Below are positions 1 through 5,797 of a stretch of DNA of 5,797 nt, one piece after another. The notes under the pieces are model-generated. The model did no database searches. It worked only from the letters and a program-made list of their open reading frames with translations, and was not told the DNA's origin. The position numbers were made by a program, and so were the translations under genes. The stretch is from contig JAOTUX010000075.1 in NCBI GenBank assembly GCA_029863665.1, forward strand, positions 1 through 5,797, written 5' to 3'. Numbering within the stretch: position 1 is the first letter of the stretch; each line of letters starts with the position of its first letter. Source of the stretch: Candidatus Nitrosopumilus sp. GTDB lineage: Archaea; Thermoproteota; Nitrososphaeria; Nitrososphaerales; Nitrosopumilaceae.

Positions 1-7
1 TTATCAG

Positions 8-328
8 TTAAGAGTCAGGACATCCAAAAAAGTATAAAACTTTGAGTTCCTTGCTGTTCCCATGAAAATAATGATCTACATTTTTTTCCACAAAGAATAT
101 TTTATCTTTTGAAATTTCGTAGTCCTTGTTTTTAATTTTTAAAAAACCATCACCAGAAATTACATAGTATATCTCATCATTATCATGAGGTTCCTGAGTG
201 TCCTTTTCTCCAGGCTGTAGAAGTAAAAGGCCAGCAGCTAAACTAGATTTATTAATAAAAGTGTAAAAATAAGAACTGCTTTTTTTGATTTTTCCAAGAT
301 ATGAGGTTAAATCAAACTCAGATTTCAA
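8..328 (-). CDS. Small cupin-domain protein, probable metal-binding beta-barrel, function unknown
   Basis: A 106-residue single-domain cupin without signal peptide or membrane segment, so probably cytosolic. Cupin motif 1 is seen around residues 46-61: His48, Glu52 and Gly59 hold the usual H-x3-E-x6-G spacing within PHDNDEIYYVISGDG, but the position of the first motif-1 histidine is Glu46. Motif 2 is near residues 80-91, with His86 as the likely last metal ligand. The site would therefore be Glu/His/Glu/His or only three ligands. Such small cupins include dioxygenases, isomerases and sugar- or ligand-binding proteins, and the sequence does not choose among them. The start is TTG: it is the only usual start codon after the in-frame TAG 12 bases upstream that avoids CTG, and the protein has no internal methionine. 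It begins one base after the stop of the ABM-fold gene, with no clear Shine-Dalgarno, so translational coupling within a two-gene transcript is likely. The family call is firm; the function is open. Confidence 0.85.
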   Translation of the reverse strand: MKSEFDLTSYLGKIKKSSSYFYTFINKSSLAAGLLLLQPGEKDTQEPHDNDEIYYVISGDGFLKIKNKDYEISKDKIFFVEKNVDHYFHGNSKELKVLYFFGCPDS

Positions 329-329
329 A

Positions 330-614
330 TTATTCAGCAGCTACAGTGAATGTTTTTCTTACAGGATCTGCACTCATAAAGGAATGTCCCTTTGGATGAA
401 TTTGTTCATGTTCAGGACTTTGATGCATTTTGATAAAAGTTTCTTTGCTTTCATGCTCTACTAGTATCCTATAACTTCCATCCGGAGATTTTAAAAATCG
501 CCTAGATACAAATCCAGGAAAGCTTGACAATATTTTGTTTGATTCTGAAAACCAACTTTTAAAATCATCTTCAGCGCCTTCTTTGAGTTGAACGTCTGCT
601 ATCATTACAAACAT
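330..614 (-). CDS. ABM-fold (antibiotic biosynthesis monooxygenase-like) small protein
   Basis: A 94-residue protein with the ferredoxin-like ABM layout: an opening beta strand (FVMIADVQLKEG), a helix with DDFKSWFSESNKIL, the FPGFVSRRFL turn and strand, a central strand YRILVEHESK, a helix ending in SPEHEQIHPKG, and a last strand KTFTVAAE. ABM proteins usually form dimers and include quinol monooxygenases and haem-degrading IsdG enzymes. The Asn and Trp of the IsdG catalytic triad are not apparent, so haem oxygenase activity is not supported. The reading frame is open to an ATG at 636-638, giving eight more residues (MVFFSIKN). I prefer the ATG at 612-614 because an AT-rich TATA-like element at 637-645 lies about 27 bases ahead of it, fitting a leaderless mRNA, and because family members start right at the first strand. 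It leads the unit with the cupin gene. The substrate is unknown. Confidence 0.8.
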   Translation of the reverse strand: MFVMIADVQLKEGAEDDFKSWFSESNKILSSFPGFVSRRFLKSPDGSYRILVEHESKETFIKMHQSPEHEQIHPKGHSFMSADPVRKTFTVAAE

Positions 615-636
615 GTTCTTAATAGAAAAAAACACC

Positions 637-645
637 ATTTAATTT
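637..645 (-). promoter_or_regulatory. Probable TATA box of the ABM/cupin unit
   Basis: On the minus strand the element reads AAATTAAAT and is centred about 27 bases before the ATG at 614. This is the spacing expected for an archaeal TBP site driving a transcript that starts at or next to the start codon. It overlaps the alternative upstream ATG at 638, which argues against that start. No equally AT-rich element lies about 26 bases ahead of 638. AT-rich background makes chance matches easy. Confidence 0.45.
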
Positions 646-646
646 C

Positions 647-678
647 TTTTCCAAGATTTTCAAGAACGGATTTCAAGG
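647..678. repeat. Three imperfect direct repeats with CAAG core between divergent promoters
   Basis: Three copies of a TTTYCAAG-like word are seen at about 647-655, 657-664 and 670-678 on the plus strand, with CAAG cores 9 and 13 bases apart. They fill the gap between the presumed TATA boxes of the ABM/cupin unit and of folD. That position suits a regulator site, but the word is short and AT-rich, so this is only a candidate. Confidence 0.3.
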
Positions 679-679
679 A

Positions 680-687
680 TTAAATAT
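680..687 (+). promoter_or_regulatory. Probable TATA box of the folD operon
   Basis: TTAAATAT is centred about 24-25 bases before the folD ATG at 708, with purine-rich AAGGA directly upstream where a TFB recognition element would sit. The spacing implies a leaderless or nearly leaderless mRNA; no Shine-Dalgarno sequence is seen ahead of the ATG. Confidence 0.55.
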
Positions 688-707
688 CTACAAATCAAAA
701 ATATGTC

Positions 708-1571
708 ATGACAGGCATCAAAATTGATGGGAAAATCATCGCACAAGCAGTCAAAGACAGAGTCAAAAAAGCTGTAGAGGAATTAAAAACTCAGAATATC
801 AAGCCATGTCTGGCTACGATCCTAGTAGGAGACAATCCAGCATCTGCAACTTATGTCAAAAACAAGCACAAAGCTTGTGAAGAGGTAGGCATTGAAACCA
901 AAGACCACAAACTTGACTCAAATATTACCCAATCAGAACTTAACAATATCATAGATAATCTGAATTCAGATATGTCAGTGAATGGAATTCTAGTTCAACT
1001 TCCATTACCAAAACAATTAGATGAATTTGCAACTACATCAAGAATATCACCATTAAAAGATGTAGATGGTTTGACTCCACATAATGCAGGATTACTTGCA
1101 ATGAAAAAAGCAGTATTGGTTGCATGTACCCCGTCAGGGATAATGGAAATGTTTGATTATCATAAAATTGACTTGAATGGGAAAAATATTGTATTAATTA
1201 ATAGAAGTAATCTTGTGGGAAAACCACTTTATCATTTATTGTTAGAGAAAAATGCAACAGTATTAACATGTCATTCTAAAACTAAGAATTTGACAGATCT
1301 TTGTAAATCTGCAGATGTCATCATTACTGCTGTAGGAGACAGAAGTAAATTCATCCTAACACCTGAGATGATTAAGGAAGGGGCAATCATAATCGATGTT
1401 GCAATATCAAGATTTCAAGATAGACTAGTTGGAGATTCGGACTTTGAGCAGATTATACAGAAAGCATCTTTTGCAACACCAGTTCCAGGAGGAGTGGGCC
1501 CCATGACAGTTGCAATGTTATTAAAAAATACAGTTATTGCAGCATCCTTGAGTAGTCAAATTGGCAGATAA
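708..1571 (+). CDS. folD: Bifunctional methylenetetrahydrofolate dehydrogenase / methenyltetrahydrofolate cyclohydrolase FolD
   Basis: FolD oxidises 5,10-methylenetetrahydrofolate to the methenyl form with NAD(P)+ and hydrolyses that to 10-formyltetrahydrofolate, in the cytosol. At 287 residues it has the normal family length. The N-terminal catalytic domain shows Tyr49-x3-Lys53 (YVKNKHKACEE), where the lysine is the catalytic residue of the family, then VQLPLP (Gln97) and KDVDG (Asp120). The nucleotide-binding domain follows, with CTPSG at 140-144, the dinucleotide loop NRSNLVGKP at 165-173, TCHSKT at 187-192 and ADVIITAVG at 202-210. The closing TPVPGGVGPMT at 257-267 is the C-terminal signature. 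The usual GRS of the cofactor loop is NRS here and the usual PCTP is ACTP; all catalytic positions are kept. The ATG start gives a standard N-terminus and fits the TATA box. The 3' end overlaps the cyclo-ligase gene by 11 bases, so the two are co-transcribed. Identification is secure. Confidence 0.97.
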   Translation: MTGIKIDGKIIAQAVKDRVKKAVEELKTQNIKPCLATILVGDNPASATYVKNKHKACEEVGIETKDHKLDSNITQSELNNIIDNLNSDMSVNGILVQLPLPKQLDEFATTSRISPLKDVDGLTPHNAGLLAMKKAVLVACTPSGIMEMFDYHKIDLNGKNIVLINRSNLVGKPLYHLLLEKNATVLTCHSKTKNLTDLCKSADVIITAVGDRSKFILTPEMIKEGAIIIDVAISRFQDRLVGDSDFEQIIQKASFATPVPGGVGPMTVAMLLKNTVIAASLSSQIGR

Positions 1572-2124
1572 CTTAGAAAAAAAATCACTCAGGAATCTTC
1601 TTTTAGAGAAAAGAGACAGAACATCATTTGATTTAATGAAAATTGCAAGTGAAAAAATACAAAAAAAATTAAAAAAAATAAACACATTTAGAAATGCTCA
1701 AAAAATTGGAGTGTATTATCCGATAGGAAGTGAAATTTTGACACAGGATATAATCCAAGAACTACTCAGTAACGGAAAAGAGGTATTTTTACCAAAAGTC
1801 ATTGGAGACAATATTGAATTTAGAAAAATTTTAGACTTTTCTAGTCTAGAAAAAGACAGTTTTGACATCATGGAGCCTAAAGATGATTGTAAAACAGACA
1901 ATAATTTAGAGGTAATTTTAGTTCCCACTGTGGGCATATCACCAGATGGAGTCAGATTGGGATACGGACATGGTTTCTACGATAGATTTTTAGCAAAAAA
2001 TAAGACCACTACAATATCATTAACTTTGGAAAAACAAATTGTAAAGAATATTCCAAGATCAGAGCATGACATAATTATTGATTGGATTGTAACAGAAGAC
2101 AGGATTTTAAAAACTCAAAGATAA
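1561..2124 (+). CDS. 5-formyltetrahydrofolate cyclo-ligase (MTHFS family)
   Basis: This enzyme uses ATP to convert 5-formyltetrahydrofolate, a dead-end and inhibitory folate, to 5,10-methenyltetrahydrofolate, which is a FolD intermediate. At 187 residues it matches the family. Seen in order are the basic N-terminal helix SLRNLLLEKRDR (residues 9-20), VYYPIGSEI (51-59), FLPKV (76-80), the MEP motif (104-106), and the family signature RLGYGHGFYDRFL (132-144), whose glycine-rich stretch and YDR belong to the nucleotide/folate site, followed by the C-terminal SEHDIIIDWIVTED (167-180). The start is TTG at 1561, inside the end of folD; no ATG or GTG is available before residue 26, and starting there would lose the conserved N-terminal helix. 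Overlap with folD implies translational coupling. The 3' end runs 10 bases into the convergent purD gene. Assignment of the family is strong, and its place beside folD supports the reaction. Confidence 0.93.
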   Translation: MADNLEKKSLRNLLLEKRDRTSFDLMKIASEKIQKKLKKINTFRNAQKIGVYYPIGSEILTQDIIQELLSNGKEVFLPKVIGDNIEFRKILDFSSLEKDSFDIMEPKDDCKTDNNLEVILVPTVGISPDGVRLGYGHGFYDRFLAKNKTTTISLTLEKQIVKNIPRSEHDIIIDWIVTEDRILKTQR

Positions 2125-2140
2125 GAAAGTCCCTTTTTAC
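2103..2140. terminator. Possible back-to-back T-tract termination region
   Basis: The convergent stops of the cyclo-ligase gene and purD overlap here. Just past the cyclo-ligase stop the plus strand has CCCTTTTTACC (about 2131-2140), and just past the purD stop the minus strand reads GAGTTTTTAAAATC (about 2116-2103). Archaeal termination commonly uses short T runs without hairpins. Both runs are only five long, and each lies within the opposite gene, so the call is weak. Confidence 0.3.
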
Positions 2141-3377
2141 CAATATCTTTTCTACAATACTTGTGAGGCCATGATATTTTTTCAGATGCAGTATAAGCAT
2201 TTGTTATAGCAGATTCCAAAGTATCACCTAATGCAGTTACCCCCAAAACACGTCCACCATTAGAAAAAATCTGCCCATTCATTTTTGTTGTTCCAGCATG
2301 AAATACACATACTTGATTTGAAATTAGATCAAATCCAAAAATTTCTTCATTTTTAATATAGGATTCTGGATATCCTTCAGATGCCAAAACAACACATACT
2401 GCAAATTGATTTTTCCAAGAAATAGGAGGCATTGAAGATAGTCTGCCTTCAACACATGCAACAAAATAATCATACAAATCAAAGTCCATTCTCATAGTGA
2501 TAGGTTGGCATTCAGGATCACCCATCCTAACATTATATTCTAAAACATAGGGCTCATCATCTCTAATCATAATTCCAGCATACAAGAATCCCTTAAACAT
2601 AATTCCTTCATCTTTCATCGCACAGATTGTTTTATCAATAATTTTTTCTTGGATTTTTTTTGCCATATCATCATCAATAATCGGAGTTGGAGAATAGGCA
2701 CCCATTCCACCAGTATTAGGACCTTTATCATAATCAAAAATTCTTTTATGATCCTGACTGGATGCCATAGGAATAGCTACATTACCATCTGAAAGTGCAA
2801 TGTATGATGCCTCAATACCATCTATCCGCTCTTCAATAATTATACGATTTCCAGCAATACCAAATGATTTTTTCGTGAGAATTGTATGAATTGCAGATAT
2901 TGCCTCCTTAGTATCATTGCAAACAATAACGCCTTTTCCAGCTGCAAGACCATCAGCCTTTACTACCACATTATAATTTAGTGAACTGACATAATCTTGG
3001 GCCTTTTTAGGATCATCAAAGATTTCAAATTGAGCAGTAGGAATATTATTTCGTTTCATGAAATCCTTAGCCCAAATCTTACTTGATTCAAGTTGTGCTG
3101 CTTGCTTGGAAGGTCCAAAAACTTTGAGATTGTGTTGATTAAATTTATCAACAATTCCTGCAGCTAACGGAATCTCAGGTCCAACCACAGTAAAACAGTT
3201 ATTTTTTTGAGCAAAATCAGATAATCGATCTAAATCATCCACATTTATTGGAATGTTGTTTTTAGTACCACCGTTACCGGGTGCAGTAAAAACAGTTTCA
3301 ACTTTACTGCTTTGAGATAATTTCCACGATAGTGCATGTTCTCTTCCACCAGATCCAACTACCAGAATATTTACCAA
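2115..3377 (-). CDS. purD: Phosphoribosylamine-glycine ligase (GAR synthetase) PurD
   Basis: PurD joins glycine to 5-phosphoribosylamine with ATP, the second step of de novo purine synthesis. With the start chosen here it has 420 residues, the usual family length. Seen in order: N-terminal NILVVGSGGREHAL (3-16), GNGGT (34-38), VVGPEIPLAAG (64-74), the ATP-grasp nucleotide loop KADGLAAGKGV (140-150), DHKRIFDYDKGPNTGGMGAYSP (209-230, the PurD signature), metal- and ATP-binding LEYNVRMGDPECQ (279-291), SNGGRVLGVT (372-381) and C-terminal RKDIG (409-413). The usual RFGDPE is RMGDPE. The start is TTG at 3375-3377: the frame stays open much further upstream to 3914, but that part is antisense to ileS and resembles nothing, whereas TTG places the protein start two residues before the conserved strand and about 27 bases after a TATA box. 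It is the only gene in its transcription unit visible here. Confidence 0.95.
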   Translation of the reverse strand: MVNILVVGSGGREHALSWKLSQSSKVETVFTAPGNGGTKNNIPINVDDLDRLSDFAQKNNCFTVVGPEIPLAAGIVDKFNQHNLKVFGPSKQAAQLESSKIWAKDFMKRNNIPTAQFEIFDDPKKAQDYVSSLNYNVVVKADGLAAGKGVIVCNDTKEAISAIHTILTKKSFGIAGNRIIIEERIDGIEASYIALSDGNVAIPMASSQDHKRIFDYDKGPNTGGMGAYSPTPIIDDDMAKKIQEKIIDKTICAMKDEGIMFKGFLYAGIMIRDDEPYVLEYNVRMGDPECQPITMRMDFDLYDYFVACVEGRLSSMPPISWKNQFAVCVVLASEGYPESYIKNEEIFGFDLISNQVCVFHAGTTKMNGQIFSNGGRVLGVTALGDTLESAITNAYTASEKISWPHKYCRKDIGKKGLSYL

Positions 3378-3399
3378 TAAAAATGATCTACGGCCCAAC

Positions 3400-3407
3400 A
3401 ATATAAT
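3400..3407 (-). promoter_or_regulatory. Probable TATA box of purD
   Basis: On the minus strand the element reads ATTATATT and is centred about 26-27 bases before the TTG start codon at 3377. This supports both the TTG start and a leaderless mRNA. A second AT-rich stretch at 3411-3420 is possible but would start transcription within the gap, near 3390. Confidence 0.55.
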
Positions 3408-3409
3408 CC

Positions 3410-3428
3410 AAATTGTATAAAGCAATTT
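3410..3428. promoter_or_regulatory. Short palindrome between the purD and ileS TATA boxes
   Basis: AAATTG at 3410-3415 is matched by its exact inverse CAATTT at 3423-3428, with a 7-base spacer. The 19-base dyad fills nearly all of the space between the two TATA boxes, leaving 2-3 bases on each side. A dimeric regulator bound here could block or aid both promoters. Six-base AT-rich arms arise easily by chance, so this is a candidate operator only. Confidence 0.3.
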
Positions 3429-3431
3429 AGC

Positions 3432-3439
3432 TTTATAAT
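3432..3439 (+). promoter_or_regulatory. Probable TATA box of ileS
   Basis: TTTATAAT is centred about 27 bases before the ileS ATG at 3463 and is the best TATA match in the window. Spacing indicates a leaderless transcript. No T-box-like or other leader RNA can fit in the space. Confidence 0.6.
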
Positions 3440-3462
3440 GCCACATACACATCAAAATCCAG

Positions 3463-5797
3463 ATGGAGTTATCTACAAAATTTGATGCAAAGGCAATAGA
3501 ATCCCAAGTAATGAAATACATCAATTCAATAAATTTAGAAAAACAGATTTTTGCATCAGACAAACCAGAGAAAATCAGATTCATTGAAGGGCCTCCAACA
3601 ATGAATGGCATTCCACACGCAGGGCACCTAAGAGGAAGAGTCATCAAAGATCTTTGGTATAGATTCAATACATTACAAGGGAAAAAAATTGAGTTCAATG
3701 GAGGATGGGATACACAAGGACTTCCAGTAGAATTACAAGTGGAAAAAGAGTTGGGAGTTACAAGTGGAAAAACAGAAGCAATAAAGCAATTCGGGATTGA
3801 ACGAATAGTAACAGAATGTAAGAAAGTTGTGGAAAAATACAACAAAACATGGGTAGAAGTTGACAAGTTACTTGGAATGTCATTTAACCATGATAAAGCA
3901 TACTGGACATTCAAAGATGAATTTATTGAAAGAGAGTGGCAAGTACTAAAAAAAGCACATGAAAATGGGATTTTAGAAGAAGATTTTACCGTAATTGCAT
4001 ATTGTCCAAGTTGTCAAACATCACTTAGTCATGCTGAAGTAAATCAAGGATATGAAGAAGTTCAAGATCCTTCATTATACTACAAAGTAAAATTAGTGAA
4101 TGAAGATGTATTTTTGATAGTATGGACTACAATGCCATTTACTTTAGTCACAGATGCAATGGTAGGTTTGCAACCTGAAGAAGATTATGTTTATGTCAAA
4201 GTAGAAGATGAAACATGGATTATTGGAAAAACTAGATTAAAAGAATTCATGGCAGAGGTAAAAATAGAAAAATATGAAATTGAAAAAACCGTAAAGGGTT
4301 CAGAATTTGAAGGAAAAAAATACATCCATCCATTATTAAATCTAATTCCAGAATTAAATGAACATTCAAAATTAGAGAACTATCATGTTGCAGTGTCTGA
4401 ATCATTTGTTGATGCAAGTACAGGTAGTGGTCTAGTTCATTTATCTCCTGCAAATGGAGAAGAAGATATCAAAATAGCAAACAAAAGAAATGTCAAAATT
4501 TTTAGTCCAATTGATGATGAAGTGAAATTCACTTCTAAAGCTGGAAAATATCAAGAGATGTTTGTCAGAGATGCAGATAGGACCATAGTTGAGGATCTAA
4601 AAGAATGCAATGCACTAGTAAAGATAGGTAAAATAAAACACAAATATCCACTTTGCTGGAGATCACATCATCCTATTGTTTGGCTTGCCAGAAGAGGATG
4701 GTTTTACAAATTAGACAGGCTTGAGAACAAGGCAATAGATGCAGCAGAGAACATAGAATACTTTTTTGAGCAACCAAAAAACAGATTCCTGGGAATTATT
4801 AAGGAGAGACATCCATGGTGTATTTCGCGCGAGAGAATTTGGGGTTGTCCATTACCTGTTTGGAGCTGTGAAGAATGTGGTGAAAAGAATTGGTTTTTTA
4901 CAAGAAATGAAATTGTAAAACATGCAGACAAATTGCCAGATGGTCCAAACTTTGAATTACACAGACCATGGATTGACAACATTACAATTAAATGCAAAAA
5001 ATGCAATAGTGTAAAAACAAAAAGAGAAGAATACGTTTTAGATACTTGGCACAATAGTGGTTCCGCACCATACTCATCGTTGACAGATGAAGAGTATTCA
5101 AAAGAGATTCCCGCACCATTTTTCACGGAGGGTATTGATCAAACTAGAGGGTGGGCATATACACTGCTTATTGAAAATGTGATTTTAAATAATGGTCCAA
5201 TTTCACCTTACAAGGCATTTTTGTTCCAAGGGCATGTACTAGATGAAAAAGGTGGAAAAATGAGTAAAAGTAAAGGAAATGTTTTGGAAGGAAGAGAGTT
5301 ATTGCAAAAATATCCTGCAGATTTGATAAGATTCTATTTCATGTGGAAGGCAAGTCCAATCGAGCCACTAAGCTTTAGTGTTGATGAATTAATGTCAAGG
5401 CCATACCAGGTAATCAACACACTATTCAATCTACATCTATATTTTAAACAAAATAGCCAATATGATGATTTTGATCAATCAAATACAATTGAATGGGCAA
5501 AGCAAAAAGATTTGCTAACATCTCCAGACATTTGGCTCTTATCAAAACTTCAAAAATTAATCCAAAAAATTACAGAAAAAAATCTGGCGTGTAAATTTCA
5601 TGAAGGTGCAAAGGCAATAGATGATTTTATCATAAACAATCTAAGTCAAATATACATTCCAATTACCAGGGGGGAGTTATGGGATGAAAATGATGAAAAG
5701 AGAGACAGGAGGTTATCGATATATTCAGTATTAAGCAAAGTACTCAAAACACTAGATATTTTGATTCATCCATTTTGTCCATTCACTAGCGAGTATC
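3463..5797 (+). CDS. ileS: Isoleucyl-tRNA synthetase, cytosolic archaeal type, 3' end cut by window edge
   Basis: IleS attaches isoleucine to tRNA-Ile and hydrolyses mischarged valine. About 778 codons are present with no internal stop; archaeal members have roughly 1,000 or more residues, so the anticodon-binding C-terminal part is incomplete. Seen in order: the class I HIGH motif as HAGH (52-55), GWDTQGLPVE (81-90), the zinc-type pair CPSC (181-184), editing (CP1) domain motifs WTTMPFT (221-227) and GSGLVHLSPANGEED with Asp335 at the position of the editing aspartate, WCISRERIWGCPLPVW (near 452-467), a second zinc pair set CEEC (469-472) and CKKC (511-514), DTWHNSGSAPY (527-537), and KMSKS (599-603). 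The last visible residues LIHPFCPFTSEY belong to the anticodon-binding domain. An in-frame TAA at 3436-3438 leaves ATG 3463 as the only usual start, and the TATA box fits. Substitutions at conserved sites are described under findings. Identification is secure. Confidence 0.96.
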   Translation, partial: MELSTKFDAKAIESQVMKYINSINLEKQIFASDKPEKIRFIEGPPTMNGIPHAGHLRGRVIKDLWYRFNTLQGKKIEFNGGWDTQGLPVELQVEKELGVTSGKTEAIKQFGIERIVTECKKVVEKYNKTWVEVDKLLGMSFNHDKAYWTFKDEFIEREWQVLKKAHENGILEEDFTVIAYCPSCQTSLSHAEVNQGYEEVQDPSLYYKVKLVNEDVFLIVWTTMPFTLVTDAMVGLQPEEDYVYVKVEDETWIIGKTRLKEFMAEVKIEKYEIEKTVKGSEFEGKKYIHPLLNLIPELNEHSKLENYHVAVSESFVDASTGSGLVHLSPANGEEDIKIANKRNVKIFSPIDDEVKFTSKAGKYQEMFVRDADRTIVEDLKECNALVKIGKIKHKYPLCWRSHHPIVWLARRGWFYKLDRLENKAIDAAENIEYFFEQPKNRFLGIIKERHPWCISRERIWGCPLPVWSCEECGEKNWFFTRNEIVKHADKLPDGPNFELHRPWIDNITIKCKKCNSVKTKREEYVLDTWHNSGSAPYSSLTDEEYSKEIPAPFFTEGIDQTRGWAYTLLIENVILNNGPISPYKAFLFQGHVLDEKGGKMSKSKGNVLEGRELLQKYPADLIRFYFMWKASPIEPLSFSVDELMSRPYQVINTLFNLHLYFKQNSQYDDFDQSNTIEWAKQKDLLTSPDIWLLSKLQKLIQKITEKNLACKFHEGAKAIDDFIINNLSQIYIPITRGELWDENDEKRDRRLSIYSVLSKVLKTLDILIHPFCPFTSEY

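Noticed and set aside
703..711. Two-codon upstream frame ATG TCA TGA whose stop overlaps the folD start
   Set aside because: The TATA spacing puts the transcript start at about 708, so this ATG is probably not in the mRNA.
1716..1937. Open frame of 73 codons on the minus strand within the cyclo-ligase gene
   Set aside because: Antisense to a clearly conserved gene, with no family resemblance or promoter.
3378..3914. A 179-codon open extension upstream of purD on the minus strand
   Set aside because: It lies antisense to the start of ileS, shows no recognisable domain, crosses the purD TATA box, and PurD has normal length without it. The open frame is a by-product of ileS codon use.
4247..4453. 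Open frame of 68 codons on the minus strand within ileS
   Set aside because: Antisense to the editing domain of IleS; low-complexity hydrophobic end and no similarity that I recognise.
4704..5126. Open frame of 140 codons on the minus strand within ileS
   Set aside because: Antisense to conserved IleS motifs; composition mirrors the sense strand and no domain is seen.
1..5797. Mobile element, CRISPR array, tRNA or defence system
   Set aside because: No terminal repeats, transposase, integrase, regular repeat-spacer pattern or tRNA-like cloverleaf was noticed by eye; every stretch over 300 bases is covered by a gene with a recognisable family.

Overview
This window looks like an ordinary, gene-dense piece of an AT-rich archaeal chromosome. 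The best guess is an ammonia-oxidising archaeon of the Nitrososphaerota (Nitrosopumilus-like), inferred from four things: low G+C content by eye, archaeal TATA boxes placed about 25-27 bases before start codons (leaderless transcripts), frequent TTG starts, and an IleS with archaeal-type motifs. No rRNA, tRNA, CRISPR array, transposon or phage gene is visible. The lineage call is an inference from sequence style; no marker gene in the window fixes it.

Layout. (1) Bases 8-614, minus strand: a two-gene unit of small proteins, an ABM-fold (antibiotic biosynthesis monooxygenase-like) protein followed after one base by a small cupin. (2) Bases 615-707: a divergent promoter region carrying a threefold CAAG-containing repeat. 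(3) Bases 708-2124, plus strand: folD and a 5-formyltetrahydrofolate cyclo-ligase gene that overlap by 11 bases, a folate one-carbon operon. (4) Bases 2115-3377, minus strand: purD, convergent with the operon and overlapping it by 10 bases. (5) Bases 3378-3462: a short bidirectional promoter with a small palindrome between its two TATA boxes. (6) Bases 3463 to the end, plus strand: ileS, cut off by the window edge after about 778 codons.

How the genes fit together. FolD interconverts methylene-, methenyl- and 10-formyl-tetrahydrofolate, and the cyclo-ligase returns 5-formyltetrahydrofolate to the methenyl form. PurD attaches glycine to phosphoribosylamine, the step just before the formyl-transfer step of purine synthesis that uses 10-formyltetrahydrofolate in many organisms. 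Regions 3 and 4 therefore form a one-carbon/purine neighbourhood. IleS charges tRNA-Ile and is a housekeeping neighbour. The ABM/cupin pair has no assignable substrate.

I did not find a convincing new system. The points most worth a second look are the start-codon and promoter structure (three TTG starts out of six genes; the ABM start is better moved downstream), the palindrome in the purD/ileS promoter, and several substitutions at normally conserved positions in IleS and FolD.
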